Assembly (NCBI GenBank): GCA_964455395.1
Contig: CAYVWB010000062.1
Span: 1 to 26,850, forward strand
Direction: 5' to 3'
Length of the DNA stretch: 26,850 nucleotides
Source of the DNA: CAYVWB01 sp964455395
Lineage (GTDB): Bacteria > Desulfobacterota > Desulfovibrionia > Desulfovibrionales > Desulfovibrionaceae
Below are positions 6,500 to 15,402 of the stretch, piece after piece. The translations under genes and the position numbers were made by a program. The notes under the pieces were generated by a model. The model worked only from the letters and a program-made list of their open reading frames with translations, made no database searches and had not been told where the DNA came from. How positions within the stretch are numbered: position 1 is the stretch's first letter; each line of letters opens with the position of its first letter.

Positions 6500-7762
6500 T
6501 CAGGGGGACGTATGGGCGCGTCTTCGGGCCACGGACTCCACGGTGGTCGTCACCTCTTCCGCCAGCCGCGTGAGGGATAGCTCTTCGGTCGCGCGGCGCC
6601 GGTCTTGTTCACCAAGGGTCGCCAGCGCCCGGCGGTCGTCCCAGGGCAACGCCAGCAGGATTCGGGCCAGGGCCTCGGCGTCGCCGGGGGGAGCTGTCCG
6701 CGCCGGGTCGTCCAGCAGCCAGGGGCCATCGCCTACCCGTGTCGTCACGCAAGGGACGCCGCACGCCATGGCCTCGGCCAGGGCATTGGGCACGCCCTCG
6801 CCATACGCCGAGGAAAGCGCGCAGACGTCCATGGCGTTGTAAGCCCCGGGCATGTCCAGCACTTCGCCGGTGAAGACGGCCCTTTCAGCAAGGCCCAGCT
6901 CCCGGGCCAGGCGCTGCATATCTTGGAACCACGGCGTCTGGGGCCGTCCCACGCAGAGCAGTCGCAGCGCCGGCGTCGCCTCGACGGCGCGCGCCGCTGC
7001 CTGCAGGAAGACAGGCCAGTCCTTTTGCGGATCGAAGCGGCCCACCTGCCCCAGCACCGGCGCATCCGGCGGAATGCCATGCGCGGCGCGGAAGGCGCGA
7101 CCGGCGGCTGCGTCCGGGGCGAAACGAGACGCATCCACGCCATTGCGGATGACCCGCATGGTGCGTCGGCTGTAGCCGTGGTCCATGTGCCAGTCCGCTC
7201 CGACACGGGAGTTGGCCACCACGGCGTCGGCCCAGCCGGAAAGCCAGCCTTCCCAGCGGAAGACGGCGGCCAGGCCAAGGCTGTAGTCGCGCCATGGGGT
7301 GTCCGATCCCCGCAGGGACCAGACGCAGCCCGCTCCCGCGAGTCGCGCCGCCGCCAGGGCCATGGTGTTCACCAGCGGCAGATAACTGTAGAGGACCCCC
7401 ACCCTGCTGCGCCGCGCCAGACGGGCGAGCCGCCATTGGATGATGGGCAACTTCCGCTTGCTCCAGACGGCGGCGTCATCGAGCACATGGACAGGCAAGT
7501 CGGGGATGGTCAGGGCCTCGGCGTGGAGTCCTCCCTCGGCCTGGAACAGGGCCAGCGACGGGCTGACCCGACGTCGATCCAATGTCTTGAGCAGCAGAGT
7601 CAATTGACGTTCCGCGCCGCCTGTCCCCAGACACGGGATGCAGAACAGCACGGGAATGGGCGCAGGCGGCCCGGATGGGGCGGCTGCGTTGGCGAAACTG
7701 GAGAGGGCGCCGGACATGATGGGCTCCCGCGTGATGGATGGTTGACTGGGGCTTGATTCCAT
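6500..7762 (-). CDS. GT4-family glycosyltransferase
   Basis: A 420-residue retaining, GT-B fold glycosyltransferase, expected to move a sugar from a nucleotide-sugar to a surface glycan intermediate on the cytoplasmic side. The N-terminal half has the glycine-rich acceptor loop (CLGTGGAERQL, after a PVLFCIP strand) and a WSLRGSDTPW segment. The C-terminal half has VIRNGVDASRF, VGRFDPQKDW and the E-x7-E nucleotide-binding motif in YGEGVPNALAEAMACGVP. No signal peptide or membrane helix is seen. Two starts are possible: the ATG at 7762 (GGTGGAG 8 bases upstream) and the ATG at 7717 (GGGAG 6 bases upstream, removing 15 residues). It is the second gene of a minus-strand pair with another GT4 enzyme; the sugar and acceptor cannot be told. 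Confidence 0.88.
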   Translation of the reverse strand: MESSPSQPSITREPIMSGALSSFANAAAPSGPPAPIPVLFCIPCLGTGGAERQLTLLLKTLDRRRVSPSLALFQAEGGLHAEALTIPDLPVHVLDDAAVWSKRKLPIIQWRLARLARRSRVGVLYSYLPLVNTMALAAARLAGAGCVWSLRGSDTPWRDYSLGLAAVFRWEGWLSGWADAVVANSRVGADWHMDHGYSRRTMRVIRNGVDASRFAPDAAAGRAFRAAHGIPPDAPVLGQVGRFDPQKDWPVFLQAAARAVEATPALRLLCVGRPQTPWFQDMQRLARELGLAERAVFTGEVLDMPGAYNAMDVCALSSAYGEGVPNALAEAMACGVPCVTTRVGDGPWLLDDPARTAPPGDAEALARILLALPWDDRRALATLGEQDRRRATEELSLTRLAEEVTTTVESVARRRAHTSP

Positions 7763-7780
7763 GGCGGCGACTCCACCGTC

Positions 7781-7811
7781 AAAGAAAAGAAAGCGCCTTG
7801 CGCCGGAGGCG
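7781..7811 (-). terminator. Candidate terminator or attenuator between the two glycosyltransferases
   Basis: On the minus strand CGCCT (7811-7807) pairs with AGGCG (7798-7794) across an 8-base loop and is followed by the T-rich tail CTTTCTTTTCTTT (7793-7781). The stem is short. It ends only 19 bases before the longer start of the downstream gene, so if it works it would more likely attenuate than fully separate the genes. Confidence 0.4.
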
Positions 7812-7952
7812 TCAATTCCGCCAGCGGGATCGCTTCTACTTCCGTCTGAGACGAAAGGCGCGGGAACGCGATGCGAACGCCGTCAAGCGCCGCAAGTCCT
7901 TCCAGATTCAAGCACTCGTGATCAGTTCGAGCGTCTCGATCGAACCGTGCGG

Positions 7953-9065
7953 TCAGCGCGCGTCACGGGCTCCACGCCGTCGATTCGTTGAAGCGGCGTG
8001 CGCAAAGGCCTGTTCCATGGCGTCGATGGTCGCGTCGAAGGCGAAGCGGGCCTCCAGCCGTTTTCGTCCCGCCTGCGCCATGGCCCGGCGGCGGGCCGGG
8101 TCGCGCAGCAGCGCGTCCATGGCTTGAGCCAGAACGGCAGGGTCGCCGGGGGGGACCACCACCCCGGTTTCGTCATGGACCACGATTTCAGGGACGCCGC
8201 CCACAGCAGTGGCGACCACCGGCAAACGCGCGGCCATGGCCTCCAGGAGCACGTTGGGCATGCCTTCATGACGGGAGGCGAGGACGAATAGATCGGCGCC
8301 GTACATCAAGTGCGGGATGTCGTCGCGGTTGCCCAGCAGAACGACGCGTTCCCCCAGGCCATGCCGTTCGATCTGCGCTTCCAACGCCGTGCGACAGGGG
8401 CCTTCGCCCGCCAGCGCCAAGCGGGCCGGAGTTTCCAGCCGCGCGAAAGCCTCCAGCAAGGTGGCGTGGTCCTTTTCCGGTCCCAACCGGGCCACGCAGA
8501 GCGCCACGGGCGTCTCGCCGCCGCCCAGACGCCGCCGACCCTCGGCCTTGGCCTCGTCGCCGAGGGTGAAGGGCGCGGGATCGAGGCCGTTGGGGACCAC
8601 GAGAATCCTGTCCCGGGGCACGCCGCCGTGTTCGGCCGTGAAAGCCGCCAGGGCCTCCGCGATGACCAGACTGCGGGCGCTCAGCGGCGCGGTCAATCGG
8701 GAGAGACGCATCTGCCAGGGCGTGTACCGTCCCTGCACCGAGGAGACGACAGGCGCGCCAGCCAAGGCCCCGGCAAGCCGGCCCAGCAGGTCGGCGTAGG
8801 GCAATATCGTATGGAGCGTGTCCACGTCCCGCCGGCGCAAGCGCTGCAGCAGCGCCGCCAACCCCAGGCCGGAGACGTAGCGCGCAAGGCCAAGACGCCG
8901 CACCGGGACGGTGGAAGGAAACCCGGCGACCATGGCCGGGTCGGCCCGGTTGCAACACCAGACCTCCTGCGCATGGCCCCTGGCCTCCAGGGCGCGGGTC
9001 ACGCGTTGCAGCCAGCTGGGCGAACCGCCGTATTCCAGCGTGTCGATGAGATGGAGAATGCGCAT
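7953..9065 (-). CDS. GT4-family glycosyltransferase
   Basis: A 370-residue GT-B glycosyltransferase, probably for cell-surface polysaccharide. From the ATG at 9065 the protein opens with the family pattern MRILHLIDTLEYGGSPSWL, whose glycine-rich loop follows the first strand. A VVPNGLDPAPF segment, VARLGPEKDHATLL and the E-x7-E motif in HEGMPNVLLEAMAARLP complete the donor site. Upstream in-frame ATGs (9254, 9197) would add a tail of about 60 residues that looks non-coding and lacks good ribosome-binding sites, so the canonical start is chosen although its own ribosome-binding site is weak. It precedes the other GT4 gene on the same strand (190 bases between the longest start choices) and diverges from uvrA. 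The substrate is unknown. Confidence 0.87.
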   Translation of the reverse strand: MRILHLIDTLEYGGSPSWLQRVTRALEARGHAQEVWCCNRADPAMVAGFPSTVPVRRLGLARYVSGLGLAALLQRLRRRDVDTLHTILPYADLLGRLAGALAGAPVVSSVQGRYTPWQMRLSRLTAPLSARSLVIAEALAAFTAEHGGVPRDRILVVPNGLDPAPFTLGDEAKAEGRRRLGGGETPVALCVARLGPEKDHATLLEAFARLETPARLALAGEGPCRTALEAQIERHGLGERVVLLGNRDDIPHLMYGADLFVLASRHEGMPNVLLEAMAARLPVVATAVGGVPEIVVHDETGVVVPPGDPAVLAQAMDALLRDPARRRAMAQAGRKRLEARFAFDATIDAMEQAFAHAASTNRRRGARDAR

Positions 9066-9290
9066 GGGGCTGAGTCCCACGCGAACCGTGCTACGAGCTT
9101 GCGGTGAAGTCAAGACGAGCCGGCCGGGGGCGTCGCTCTGTTCACCGGATCCCGGCGGCGTCGATGCAAGGCAAGGCCTTTCACAAGCAGTCGACATGCT
9201 GACGCCACGTCGTTGGCGCAAGCGGGAAGCATGGCGGGGCTTGCGCCCTTCCATGTCGAGACGGCAGGGCTTGGAGAGGGCGGGTCGCCC

Positions 9291-9318
9291 TTGTCATTTC
9301 ACGGAGAGTATTTATTCT
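9291..9318 (+). promoter_or_regulatory. Candidate uvrA promoter
   Basis: TTGTCA (9291-9296) and TATTCT (9313-9318) are separated by 16 bases within a short AT-rich island. Transcription from about 9325 would leave a leader of roughly 160 bases containing the triplicated 10-bp repeat. Confidence 0.5.
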
Positions 9319-9365
9319 GGAGGCTCGACCGCGCCACGCAGGCCATGACTTCCCTGGGGTCCCCT

Positions 9366-9395
9366 GGCTTCTCATGGCTTCTCATGGCTTTTCAT
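9366..9395. repeat. Three tandem 10-bp units in the uvrA leader
   Basis: GGCTTCTCAT occurs twice perfectly (9366-9375, 9376-9385) and once with one change, GGCTTTTCAT (9386-9395). It lies in the presumed untranslated leader. Confidence 0.85.
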
Positions 9396-9486
9396 GACGG
9401 CGGCGACGCGGCGACGACACGCCGTCCATCCATCACCCCTCGCCCAACACGGACGGCCCCGCCATCCGCGACAGGAGAGCTCCCCC

Positions 9487-12372
9487 GTGCACACCCCGCG
9501 CGCTGCGCGCCCCGTCATCCACATCGAAGGGGCGCGTCAACATAATCTGAAGAATCTCGATCTGGACATCCCCCGGGACCAGCTCGTGGTGGTCTGCGGG
9601 CCCTCGGGTTCGGGCAAGTCCACCCTCGCCTTCGACATCGTCTATGCGGAAGGCCAGCGTCGCTACGTGGAGTCGCTCTCTGCCTACGCGCGTCAGTTTC
9701 TCCCGCAGATGGACAAGCCCCTGGTGGACAAGATCGAAGGTCTTTCGCCGGCCATCAGCCTGGAGCAGCAGACCGCCAGCCGCAATCCTCGCTCCACGGT
9801 GGGCACCGTCACGGAGGTCTACGACTTCCTGCGCGTCTTCTATGCGCGGTTGGGCGTCTTCCACTGTCCGGAGTGCGACAAGCCCATCCAGGCGCAGACT
9901 TCGGATCAGATCATCGATCAGATATTGGAGCTGCCCGAGGGGACGAAGTTTCTCCTGATGGCCCCGCTGGTGGAGCACCAGAAGGGCGCGCATCTGGACC
10001 GGTTGAAGAAGCTCAAGGCTGAAGGCTTCGCGCGGGTGCGCATGAAGGACGCGGAGCGCCGGGAGGGCGAGATTGTCCCCTTGGAGCCGCTGCCCCAGCT
10101 CGACAAGAAGCGCAAACACACCATCGACCTGGTGGTGGACCGCCTGGTGATGAAGGACGGCTTGCGCACCCGGCTGGCGGACTCCGTGGAGCTGGCCCTG
10201 GAGCAGGGCCACGGCCGTTTGCTGGTGCGCGTGGTGGGCGGTCCTTCCGGGCAGGAGGACCAGGACCGCGTCTTCTCCACCCTCTCCACATGCCCGCAGT
10301 GCCGCGTCAGCCTGCCGGAGCTCACGCCGCAGCTTTTCAGTTTCAACTCGCCCCAGGGCGCGTGCCCGGAATGCTCCGGCATCGGCGCAGTGGAGTACTT
10401 CGAGCCGAATCTGCTTGCGCCGAACAAGGGCCTTTCCCTCAAGTCCGGGGGGTTGCTGGCGTGGCGCAAGCCCCGCGTGCTGGAGAAGTACGCCGCCGAA
10501 CTCCAACGTCTGGGAGAGCGCCACGGCTTCACCCTGGAGACGCCCTTCGAGGAGTATTCGGCCGCGGCGTGGAACGCGCTTTTCTTCGGGGACAAGGCGT
10601 CGCAGTGGGGCGGCGTCACCAACCTGCTGGAGCTGGGCATGGGCTTCGGGCAGGTGTGGCGCGACGAGCTCTCCCGGTTCCGACAGAACCGGCCGTGCCC
10701 ACGGTGCGAGGGTGCGCGGCTCAAGCCCGGCGCGCTGGCTGTGCGCGTGGGCGAGCTGGACATCTTCCGCTTCTGCAGCCTGCCCATCAACAAGGCTCTG
10801 GCGTGGCTGGAATCACTGGAATTCGGCGCGCACCAGGAGCACATCGCCGAACCCCTGATGAAGGAGCTCACCCACCGGCTTTCCTTCCTCGCCAACGTGG
10901 GGCTGGACTATCTGAACCTGGCGCGGGCCATGTCCACCCTTTCGGGCGGGGAGGCGCAGCGCATCCGGCTGGCGGGCCAGCTGGGCAGCGGGCTGGTGGG
11001 TGTCACCTATGTATTGGATGAACCCTCCATCGGCTTGCACCCGCGGGACAACCAACGCCTGCTGGACACCCTGCGCAGCCTCCAGAGTCGCGGCAACACC
11101 GTGCTGGTGGTGGAGCACGACGAGGAGACCATCCGCACGGCGGACTGGGTCATCGAACTGGGCCCCGGCTCGGGCCGTCTCGGCGGGGAGATCGTCCACG
11201 CCGGCCCTGTGGAGGGGGAAGACGGGCTGCTGGCCAACCGGGACTCCCTCACCGCCAAGTACCTCCGTGGCGACCTCGCCATCACCCCCCCCGCCACCCG
11301 CCGTCAGCCCACGGGGACCTTGCGCGTGGAAGGCGCCGCCACCAACAACCTGAAGAATGTGGACTGCGACATCCCTCTGGGCTGCCTCGTCTGCGTCACG
11401 GGGGTCTCCGGTTCCGGCAAGAGTTCCCTGGTGGTGGACACTCTCTACAAGCACCTCGCCCTCGCCCGCGGCGTCAAGGTGGACAACCCCGGCGTCATCA
11501 AGAACCTCCACGGCGCCGAGCTGGTGGAACGCATCATCCCCATCGACCAGACGCCCATCGGCCGCACGCCGCGCTCCAACCCCGCCACTTACACCAAGAT
11601 CTTCGACGAGATCCGCACCATCTTCTCCCAGACGCCGGAAGCCAAAGCCCGGGGCTACAAGCCCGGACGCTTCAGCTTCAACGTCAAGGGCGGACGCTGC
11701 GAGCACTGTCAGGGAGACGGGCAGATCCGCGTGGAGATGCACTTCCTCCCGGACGTCTACGTCACCTGCGACGTCTGCAAAGGCAGACGCTACAGCCGCG
11801 AGACCCTGGAGGTGACGTACAAAGGCAAGAGCATCGCCGACGTGCTGCAGATGACCGTGCGTGAAGCCCGCGCCTTCTTCGGCAACTACCCCGTGCTGGA
11901 GCGTCGGCTCACCGTGCTGGAGGAGGTGGGGCTGGAGTATCTGACCCTGGGGCAACCCGCCACCACCCTCTCCGGCGGGGAAGCGCAGCGCATCAAGATC
12001 AGCCGGGAACTGGGCAAGCGCAGCCTGCCCGGCGCCCTCTACATCCTGGATGAACCCACCACGGGCTTGCACATGCACGAGGTGGGCAAGCTCATCCATG
12101 TCTTGCGCAAACTGGTGGACCGCGGCGCCAGCGTCCTCGTCATCGAGCACAATGTCGATGTCATCCAGGCGTCCGATCATATACTCGATATCGGACCCGG
12201 CGGCGGTGATGCGGGTGGGCGCGTGGTGGCCAGCGGCTCGCCCGAGGCGCTGCAGCGCGATCCCAACTCCGTCACCGGCCGCTTCCTCGGCAGCGAACCC
12301 CACGGTGAGCCACGCAAGCAGGAAACCCCGGGGCCGCATCCCAGACGAACCAGAGCGCAAGAAGCCGTGTGA
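9487..12372 (+). CDS. uvrA: UvrABC excision nuclease subunit A
   Basis: UvrA is the dimeric ABC-type ATPase that finds bulky DNA lesions and loads UvrB in nucleotide excision repair. The 961-residue product has both ATPase modules: Walker A GPSGSGKST (38-46) and GVSGSGKSS (from 639), with signature LSGGEAQRI and the LDEPSIGLHPRD / LDEPTTGLHMHE Walker B regions. Zinc modules are Cys269/272/293/296 and Cys738/741/761/764. The start is taken as the GTG at 9487 because AGGAG lies 9 bases upstream and the length then fits the family; the ATG at 9394 would add 31 low-complexity residues. The extreme C-terminus (about 30 residues, basic) is variable. It is transcribed alone; the next gene begins 170 bases later. 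Confidence 0.96.
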   Translation: MHTPRAARPVIHIEGARQHNLKNLDLDIPRDQLVVVCGPSGSGKSTLAFDIVYAEGQRRYVESLSAYARQFLPQMDKPLVDKIEGLSPAISLEQQTASRNPRSTVGTVTEVYDFLRVFYARLGVFHCPECDKPIQAQTSDQIIDQILELPEGTKFLLMAPLVEHQKGAHLDRLKKLKAEGFARVRMKDAERREGEIVPLEPLPQLDKKRKHTIDLVVDRLVMKDGLRTRLADSVELALEQGHGRLLVRVVGGPSGQEDQDRVFSTLSTCPQCRVSLPELTPQLFSFNSPQGACPECSGIGAVEYFEPNLLAPNKGLSLKSGGLLAWRKPRVLEKYAAELQRLGERHGFTLETPFEEYSAAAWNALFFGDKASQWGGVTNLLELGMGFGQVWRDELSRFRQNRPCPRCEGARLKPGALAVRVGELDIFRFCSLPINKALAWLESLEFGAHQEHIAEPLMKELTHRLSFLANVGLDYLNLARAMSTLSGGEAQRIRLAGQLGSGLVGVTYVLDEPSIGLHPRDNQRLLDTLRSLQSRGNTVLVVEHDEETIRTADWVIELGPGSGRLGGEIVHAGPVEGEDGLLANRDSLTAKYLRGDLAITPPATRRQPTGTLRVEGAATNNLKNVDCDIPLGCLVCVTGVSGSGKSSLVVDTLYKHLALARGVKVDNPGVIKNLHGAELVERIIPIDQTPIGRTPRSNPATYTKIFDEIRTIFSQTPEAKARGYKPGRFSFNVKGGRCEHCQGDGQIRVEMHFLPDVYVTCDVCKGRRYSRETLEVTYKGKSIADVLQMTVREARAFFGNYPVLERRLTVLEEVGLEYLTLGQPATTLSGGEAQRIKISRELGKRSLPGALYILDEPTTGLHMHEVGKLIHVLRKLVDRGASVLVIEHNVDVIQASDHILDIGPGGGDAGGRVVASGSPEALQRDPNSVTGRFLGSEPHGEPRKQETPGPHPRRTRAQEAV

Positions 12373-12541
12373 GGCGGGTGCAGGCTTTCCGCTGCCGCAA
12401 CCAGGGCCCCAAGGCGGCGTGACAGGCGGAGGCCGTGGCTCGACTGCGCCACCAACGCTTTACGCCCGCCGGACATCGGGGTAGGGTGATGCTTCCCCTC
12501 CGCTTGCAATCTCGCATGCACCCCGGCCCACCGCACTGCAG

Positions 12542-14824
12542 ATGGAGAAGCCTTCACACCGCCCCCAAGTCGAAGCCGCCTCGCGGGAGACGCAGCGCAT
12601 CCGGTCGCTTCAGAAACAGCTCGACGAAGCCAACGAGCGGCTGCGGCTCGCCGTGGAAGCTGCGGACGTGGGTTTGTGGGACTGGGACGCGCCATCCGGG
12701 CGCGTGCTCATGAACGAGGTCTGGGCCGGCATGCTGGGCTACGATCTCGGTGAGCTCACGGGAACCCTCGAAGACTGGCGCCGCCTCATCCATCCGGAGG
12801 ACATCCCTCGTGTCATGAGCCGCATGCAGCAGGCGCTGGAGCAGGACGCTCCCCTGCACGGCGTGAAGCACACCTACGAAGCCGAATTCCGCATGCGCAG
12901 CAAGACCGGCGACTGGCGCTGGATCCTGGGGCGGGGCAAGGTCGTCGAGTGGAGCGCTGCCGGCGAGCCCTTGCGGTTTACCGGCTCGCACGTGGACATC
13001 ACCGCGCGCAAGCTCGCCGAAGAGCAACTGCGCGCCACCACGGAGCGGCTGGAGCTCGTCTTCGACGCCACCAACGACGGCGTCTGGGACTGGGATGCGC
13101 GCACCGGCGTCGTCCAGTTCAATCCGCGCTGGGCCGCCATGCTGGGCTACACCCTGGACGACCTGGAAGGGAACTTCGGCGACTTCGAACGCCTGGCGCA
13201 TCCGGAAGACTTCGACCGCGTGCTGCAGGCGGCCATGGCGTGCTTGCACGGCGAAACCCCCGGCTTCGAAGCCGAGTTCCGCATGCGTCACAAGAACGGC
13301 GGCTGGCGCTGGATTCTCGGCCGCGGCAAAGTCGTACTCCATGATGAGACCGGCGAAGCCCTGCGCGTGGTGGGCTCCCATGTGGACATCACCCGCAGCA
13401 AACACGCGGAAGAGGAGCTGCGGCTGACCAAGGAACGCCTCGAGCTCGCCTTCGAAGCCACCAGCGACGGCGTCTGGGACTGGCGCCTCACCGACAATTC
13501 CATCTATTTCAGCCACCGGTGGTCGCTCATGCTGGGCTACCCGCCCGGAGAGCTGGCGCCCTCCTTCGAAACGTGGCGCCTGCTCACCCATCCAGACGAC
13601 TTCGCGGCGACCCTGCAGCAAGTCGAAGCGTTCCTGGAAAACGGCGGTCACGGCGATTTCGAAGCCGAATACCGTATGCGGACCAGCAACGGCCAGTGGC
13701 GTTGGATGCTCGGTCGCGGCAAAGTGGTGGAACGCGACGCCGCAGGCGCGCCCGTGCGTTTCATCGGCGCCAATGCGGACATTACCCATCGCAAAGCCGT
13801 GGAAGAGGAGCTGCGCCTCGCCAAGGAGCGCGCCGAAGCAGCCAGCAAAGCCAAAAGCGAGTTCCTCGCCACCATGAGCCACGAGCTGCGCACACCCATC
13901 AACGGGGTCATGGGCATGGCCGAACTCCTGCTGGACTCCGGCGAGGCGCCGCTGGACAACGAAAGCCGCGACTACGTCGAAACCATCAAACACCTCTCCA
14001 GGGTGCTGTTGCGCCTTGTGGACGACGTGCTGGACATGGCCTCCCTGGAGACGCAGCGCATCAAGCTCAAGGAGGAAGCCTTCACACCCGCCGGAGTCGT
14101 GGCGCTGGTCTGCGAAGCCTTCAGAGCCGAAGCCGTCGCCAAGGGGCTTCAGCTCCACCACCGGGTGGGGCCGTGCGTGCCGGAGTACGTGGTGGGCGAC
14201 CCACGGCGTCTCCGGCAGGTGCTGTTGAACCTCGTGGGCAACGCCGTGAAGTTCACCGAACACGGAGCCGTGGACGTCATCGTGAGCGTCATGGAAGGAG
14301 GCGAGACCGCCTCCGCTGCCCCTGCCGACATTTCCGTCCCTGCCGACACGACGACCCCGTCGACCGCTTCCGCGCCCTCCGCGTCCCCCTCGCTGGCGGC
14401 GTCATCTGCATACGACAGGCGCGTGCTGCTCTTCACGGTGCGGGACTCCGGCGTGGGCATTCCCAAAGCGCAGATCCAGCGCATTTTCGAACCGTTCGTC
14501 CAAGTGGACGAAGGCCTGAACCGCGCCAAGGGCGGCGCGGGTCTGGGTCTGGCCATCGCGCACGCCCTCGTCACCCGCATGGGCGGACGTCTCCTCGTCA
14601 ACAGCTTGCCCGGCAAAGGTTCGGTCTTCGCCGTCACCATCCCCGTCCATGCCGCGCAGGCCGACGCCTCCTCATGCGCCGCCCCGGAGCCCCCAGTCTT
14701 CTCGGGAAAGGAGCACAGGGACGAGGCTGGCGGCCCGTCGCTTCATCACCCTGTCGCCCCTGCGTTTCAGGACGTCCCTGGGGACGTTCCCGAACACCCG
14801 GACCCGGAGGTTCCCATCCCGTGA
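12542..14824 (+). CDS. Cytoplasmic triple-PAS sensor histidine kinase
   Basis: This 760-residue kinase has no signal peptide or membrane helix, so it should sense an intracellular cue. A short coiled coil (about 14-35) is followed by three tandem PAS domains of about 130 residues each (roughly 24-155, 156-285, 286-415), each with WDW, an LGY-type segment, HPED/HPDD, WRW and a closing DIT box. HisKA follows with His447 in MSHELRTP. The ATPase domain has an N box (NLVGNAVKF, near 563), G1 (DSGVGIP, near 636) and G2 (GGAGLGLAI). An Ala/Ser/Pro insert of about 35 residues sits between the N and G1 boxes. No receiver domain follows; the last 55 or so residues are unstructured. The stop overlaps the GTG of the shikimate kinase gene. 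Its ligand and partner regulator are unknown. Confidence 0.92.
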   Translation: MEKPSHRPQVEAASRETQRIRSLQKQLDEANERLRLAVEAADVGLWDWDAPSGRVLMNEVWAGMLGYDLGELTGTLEDWRRLIHPEDIPRVMSRMQQALEQDAPLHGVKHTYEAEFRMRSKTGDWRWILGRGKVVEWSAAGEPLRFTGSHVDITARKLAEEQLRATTERLELVFDATNDGVWDWDARTGVVQFNPRWAAMLGYTLDDLEGNFGDFERLAHPEDFDRVLQAAMACLHGETPGFEAEFRMRHKNGGWRWILGRGKVVLHDETGEALRVVGSHVDITRSKHAEEELRLTKERLELAFEATSDGVWDWRLTDNSIYFSHRWSLMLGYPPGELAPSFETWRLLTHPDDFAATLQQVEAFLENGGHGDFEAEYRMRTSNGQWRWMLGRGKVVERDAAGAPVRFIGANADITHRKAVEEELRLAKERAEAASKAKSEFLATMSHELRTPINGVMGMAELLLDSGEAPLDNESRDYVETIKHLSRVLLRLVDDVLDMASLETQRIKLKEEAFTPAGVVALVCEAFRAEAVAKGLQLHHRVGPCVPEYVVGDPRRLRQVLLNLVGNAVKFTEHGAVDVIVSVMEGGETASAAPADISVPADTTTPSTASAPSASPSLAASSAYDRRVLLFTVRDSGVGIPKAQIQRIFEPFVQVDEGLNRAKGGAGLGLAIAHALVTRMGGRLLVNSLPGKGSVFAVTIPVHAAQADASSCAAPEPPVFSGKEHRDEAGGPSLHHPVAPAFQDVPGDVPEHPDPEVPIP
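14770..14789 (+). promoter_or_regulatory. Stem-loop ahead of the shikimate kinase ribosome-binding site
   Basis: Bases 14770-14777 can pair with 14782-14789 (8 bp, one G-U pair, 4-base loop) within the end of the kinase gene, 16 bases before the GGAGG site (14806-14810) of the next gene. It may influence translational coupling; this is inference. Confidence 0.35.
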
Positions 14825-15402
14825 CCGCAGACCGCATCTTTCTGGTGGGCCCCCGCGCCGCCGGCAAAACCACCGTGGCCAAAGCGCTGGCCGGCAAGCT
14901 CCACGCCGCCTGCATCGACGCGGACGACGCCGTTGAAGCCCGCGCCGGCTGCGCCATCAGCGAACTCGTGTCCGACAAGGGCTGGGACGCCTTCCGTCAC
15001 CTGGAATCCTTCATCCTCTACGGGCTGTGCCGCAAACCGGGGCCGCTCGTCGCCGCCACGGGCGGCGGGGCCGTGCTGGACGCCGACAACCGCAAGTACA
15101 TGCGCATGGCCGGGCGAGTGGTCTTTCTGGATGTGGACCCCGCGGAACAGGCCGCCCGCCTCGCTCGCGATGCGGCGGCGGCCCCCGACAAGCGTCCGGC
15201 GCTCACGTCGGGCGACGCCGTGGCCGAGGCGGCCGCCGTCTTTGCCGAGCGCCGCCCCCTGTATGAGGAATGCGCCCACGTCACCGTGAGCTCTCAAGGC
15301 GATCCGGAAGCCGTGGCCGAAGCCATCCTTGGCGCGCTCGCTTCCCTGGACGCCCAGACAACCTGCGACGAGCGCGTCCAGCCCGGGAAGGAGCGCCCAT
15401 GA
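14821..15402 (+). CDS. aroL: Shikimate kinase
   Basis: Shikimate kinase phosphorylates shikimate at O3 with ATP, the fifth step of the chorismate pathway. The 193-residue protein has Walker A GPRAAGKT (10-17), substrate aspartates Asp33 and Asp35 in the CIDADD segment, Arg59 in WDAFRHLES, the Gly81-83 triplet in ATGGGAV, and a LID arginine in DKRPALTSGD. The start is the GTG at 14821, preceded by GGAGG (14806-14810); its GTGA overlaps the stop of the upstream histidine kinase. The stop in turn overlaps the ATG of the chorismate synthase gene. Whether to call it aroK or aroL cannot be decided from sequence alone. Confidence 0.93.
   Translation: MTADRIFLVGPRAAGKTTVAKALAGKLHAACIDADDAVEARAGCAISELVSDKGWDAFRHLESFILYGLCRKPGPLVAATGGGAVLDADNRKYMRMAGRVVFLDVDPAEQAARLARDAAAAPDKRPALTSGDAVAEAAAVFAERRPLYEECAHVTVSSQGDPEAVAEAILGALASLDAQTTCDERVQPGKERP

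Larger units (their letters stand above)
9066..9486. other. Divergent intergenic region between glycosyltransferase and uvrA
   Basis: This stretch of about 420 bases holds a candidate uvrA promoter (9291-9318), a 10-bp triplicated repeat (9366-9395) and the uvrA ribosome-binding site AGGAG (9473-9477). Open frames inside it give low-complexity products and are not supported. No clear LexA-type palindrome was recognised. Confidence 0.5.

Noticed and set aside
9066..9254. Longer glycosyltransferase start at the ATG at 9254.
   Set aside because: The extra 63 residues are low-complexity and the canonical N-terminal strand begins at the ATG at 9065.
9394..9486. Longer uvrA start at the ATG at 9394.
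   Set aside because: It adds 31 low-complexity residues and overlaps the 10-bp repeat; the GTG at 9487 has an AGGAG site and fits family length.
9066..9486. SOS (LexA) box upstream of uvrA.
   Set aside because: No convincing palindromic operator was recognised, and LexA motifs differ between lineages, so none is claimed.
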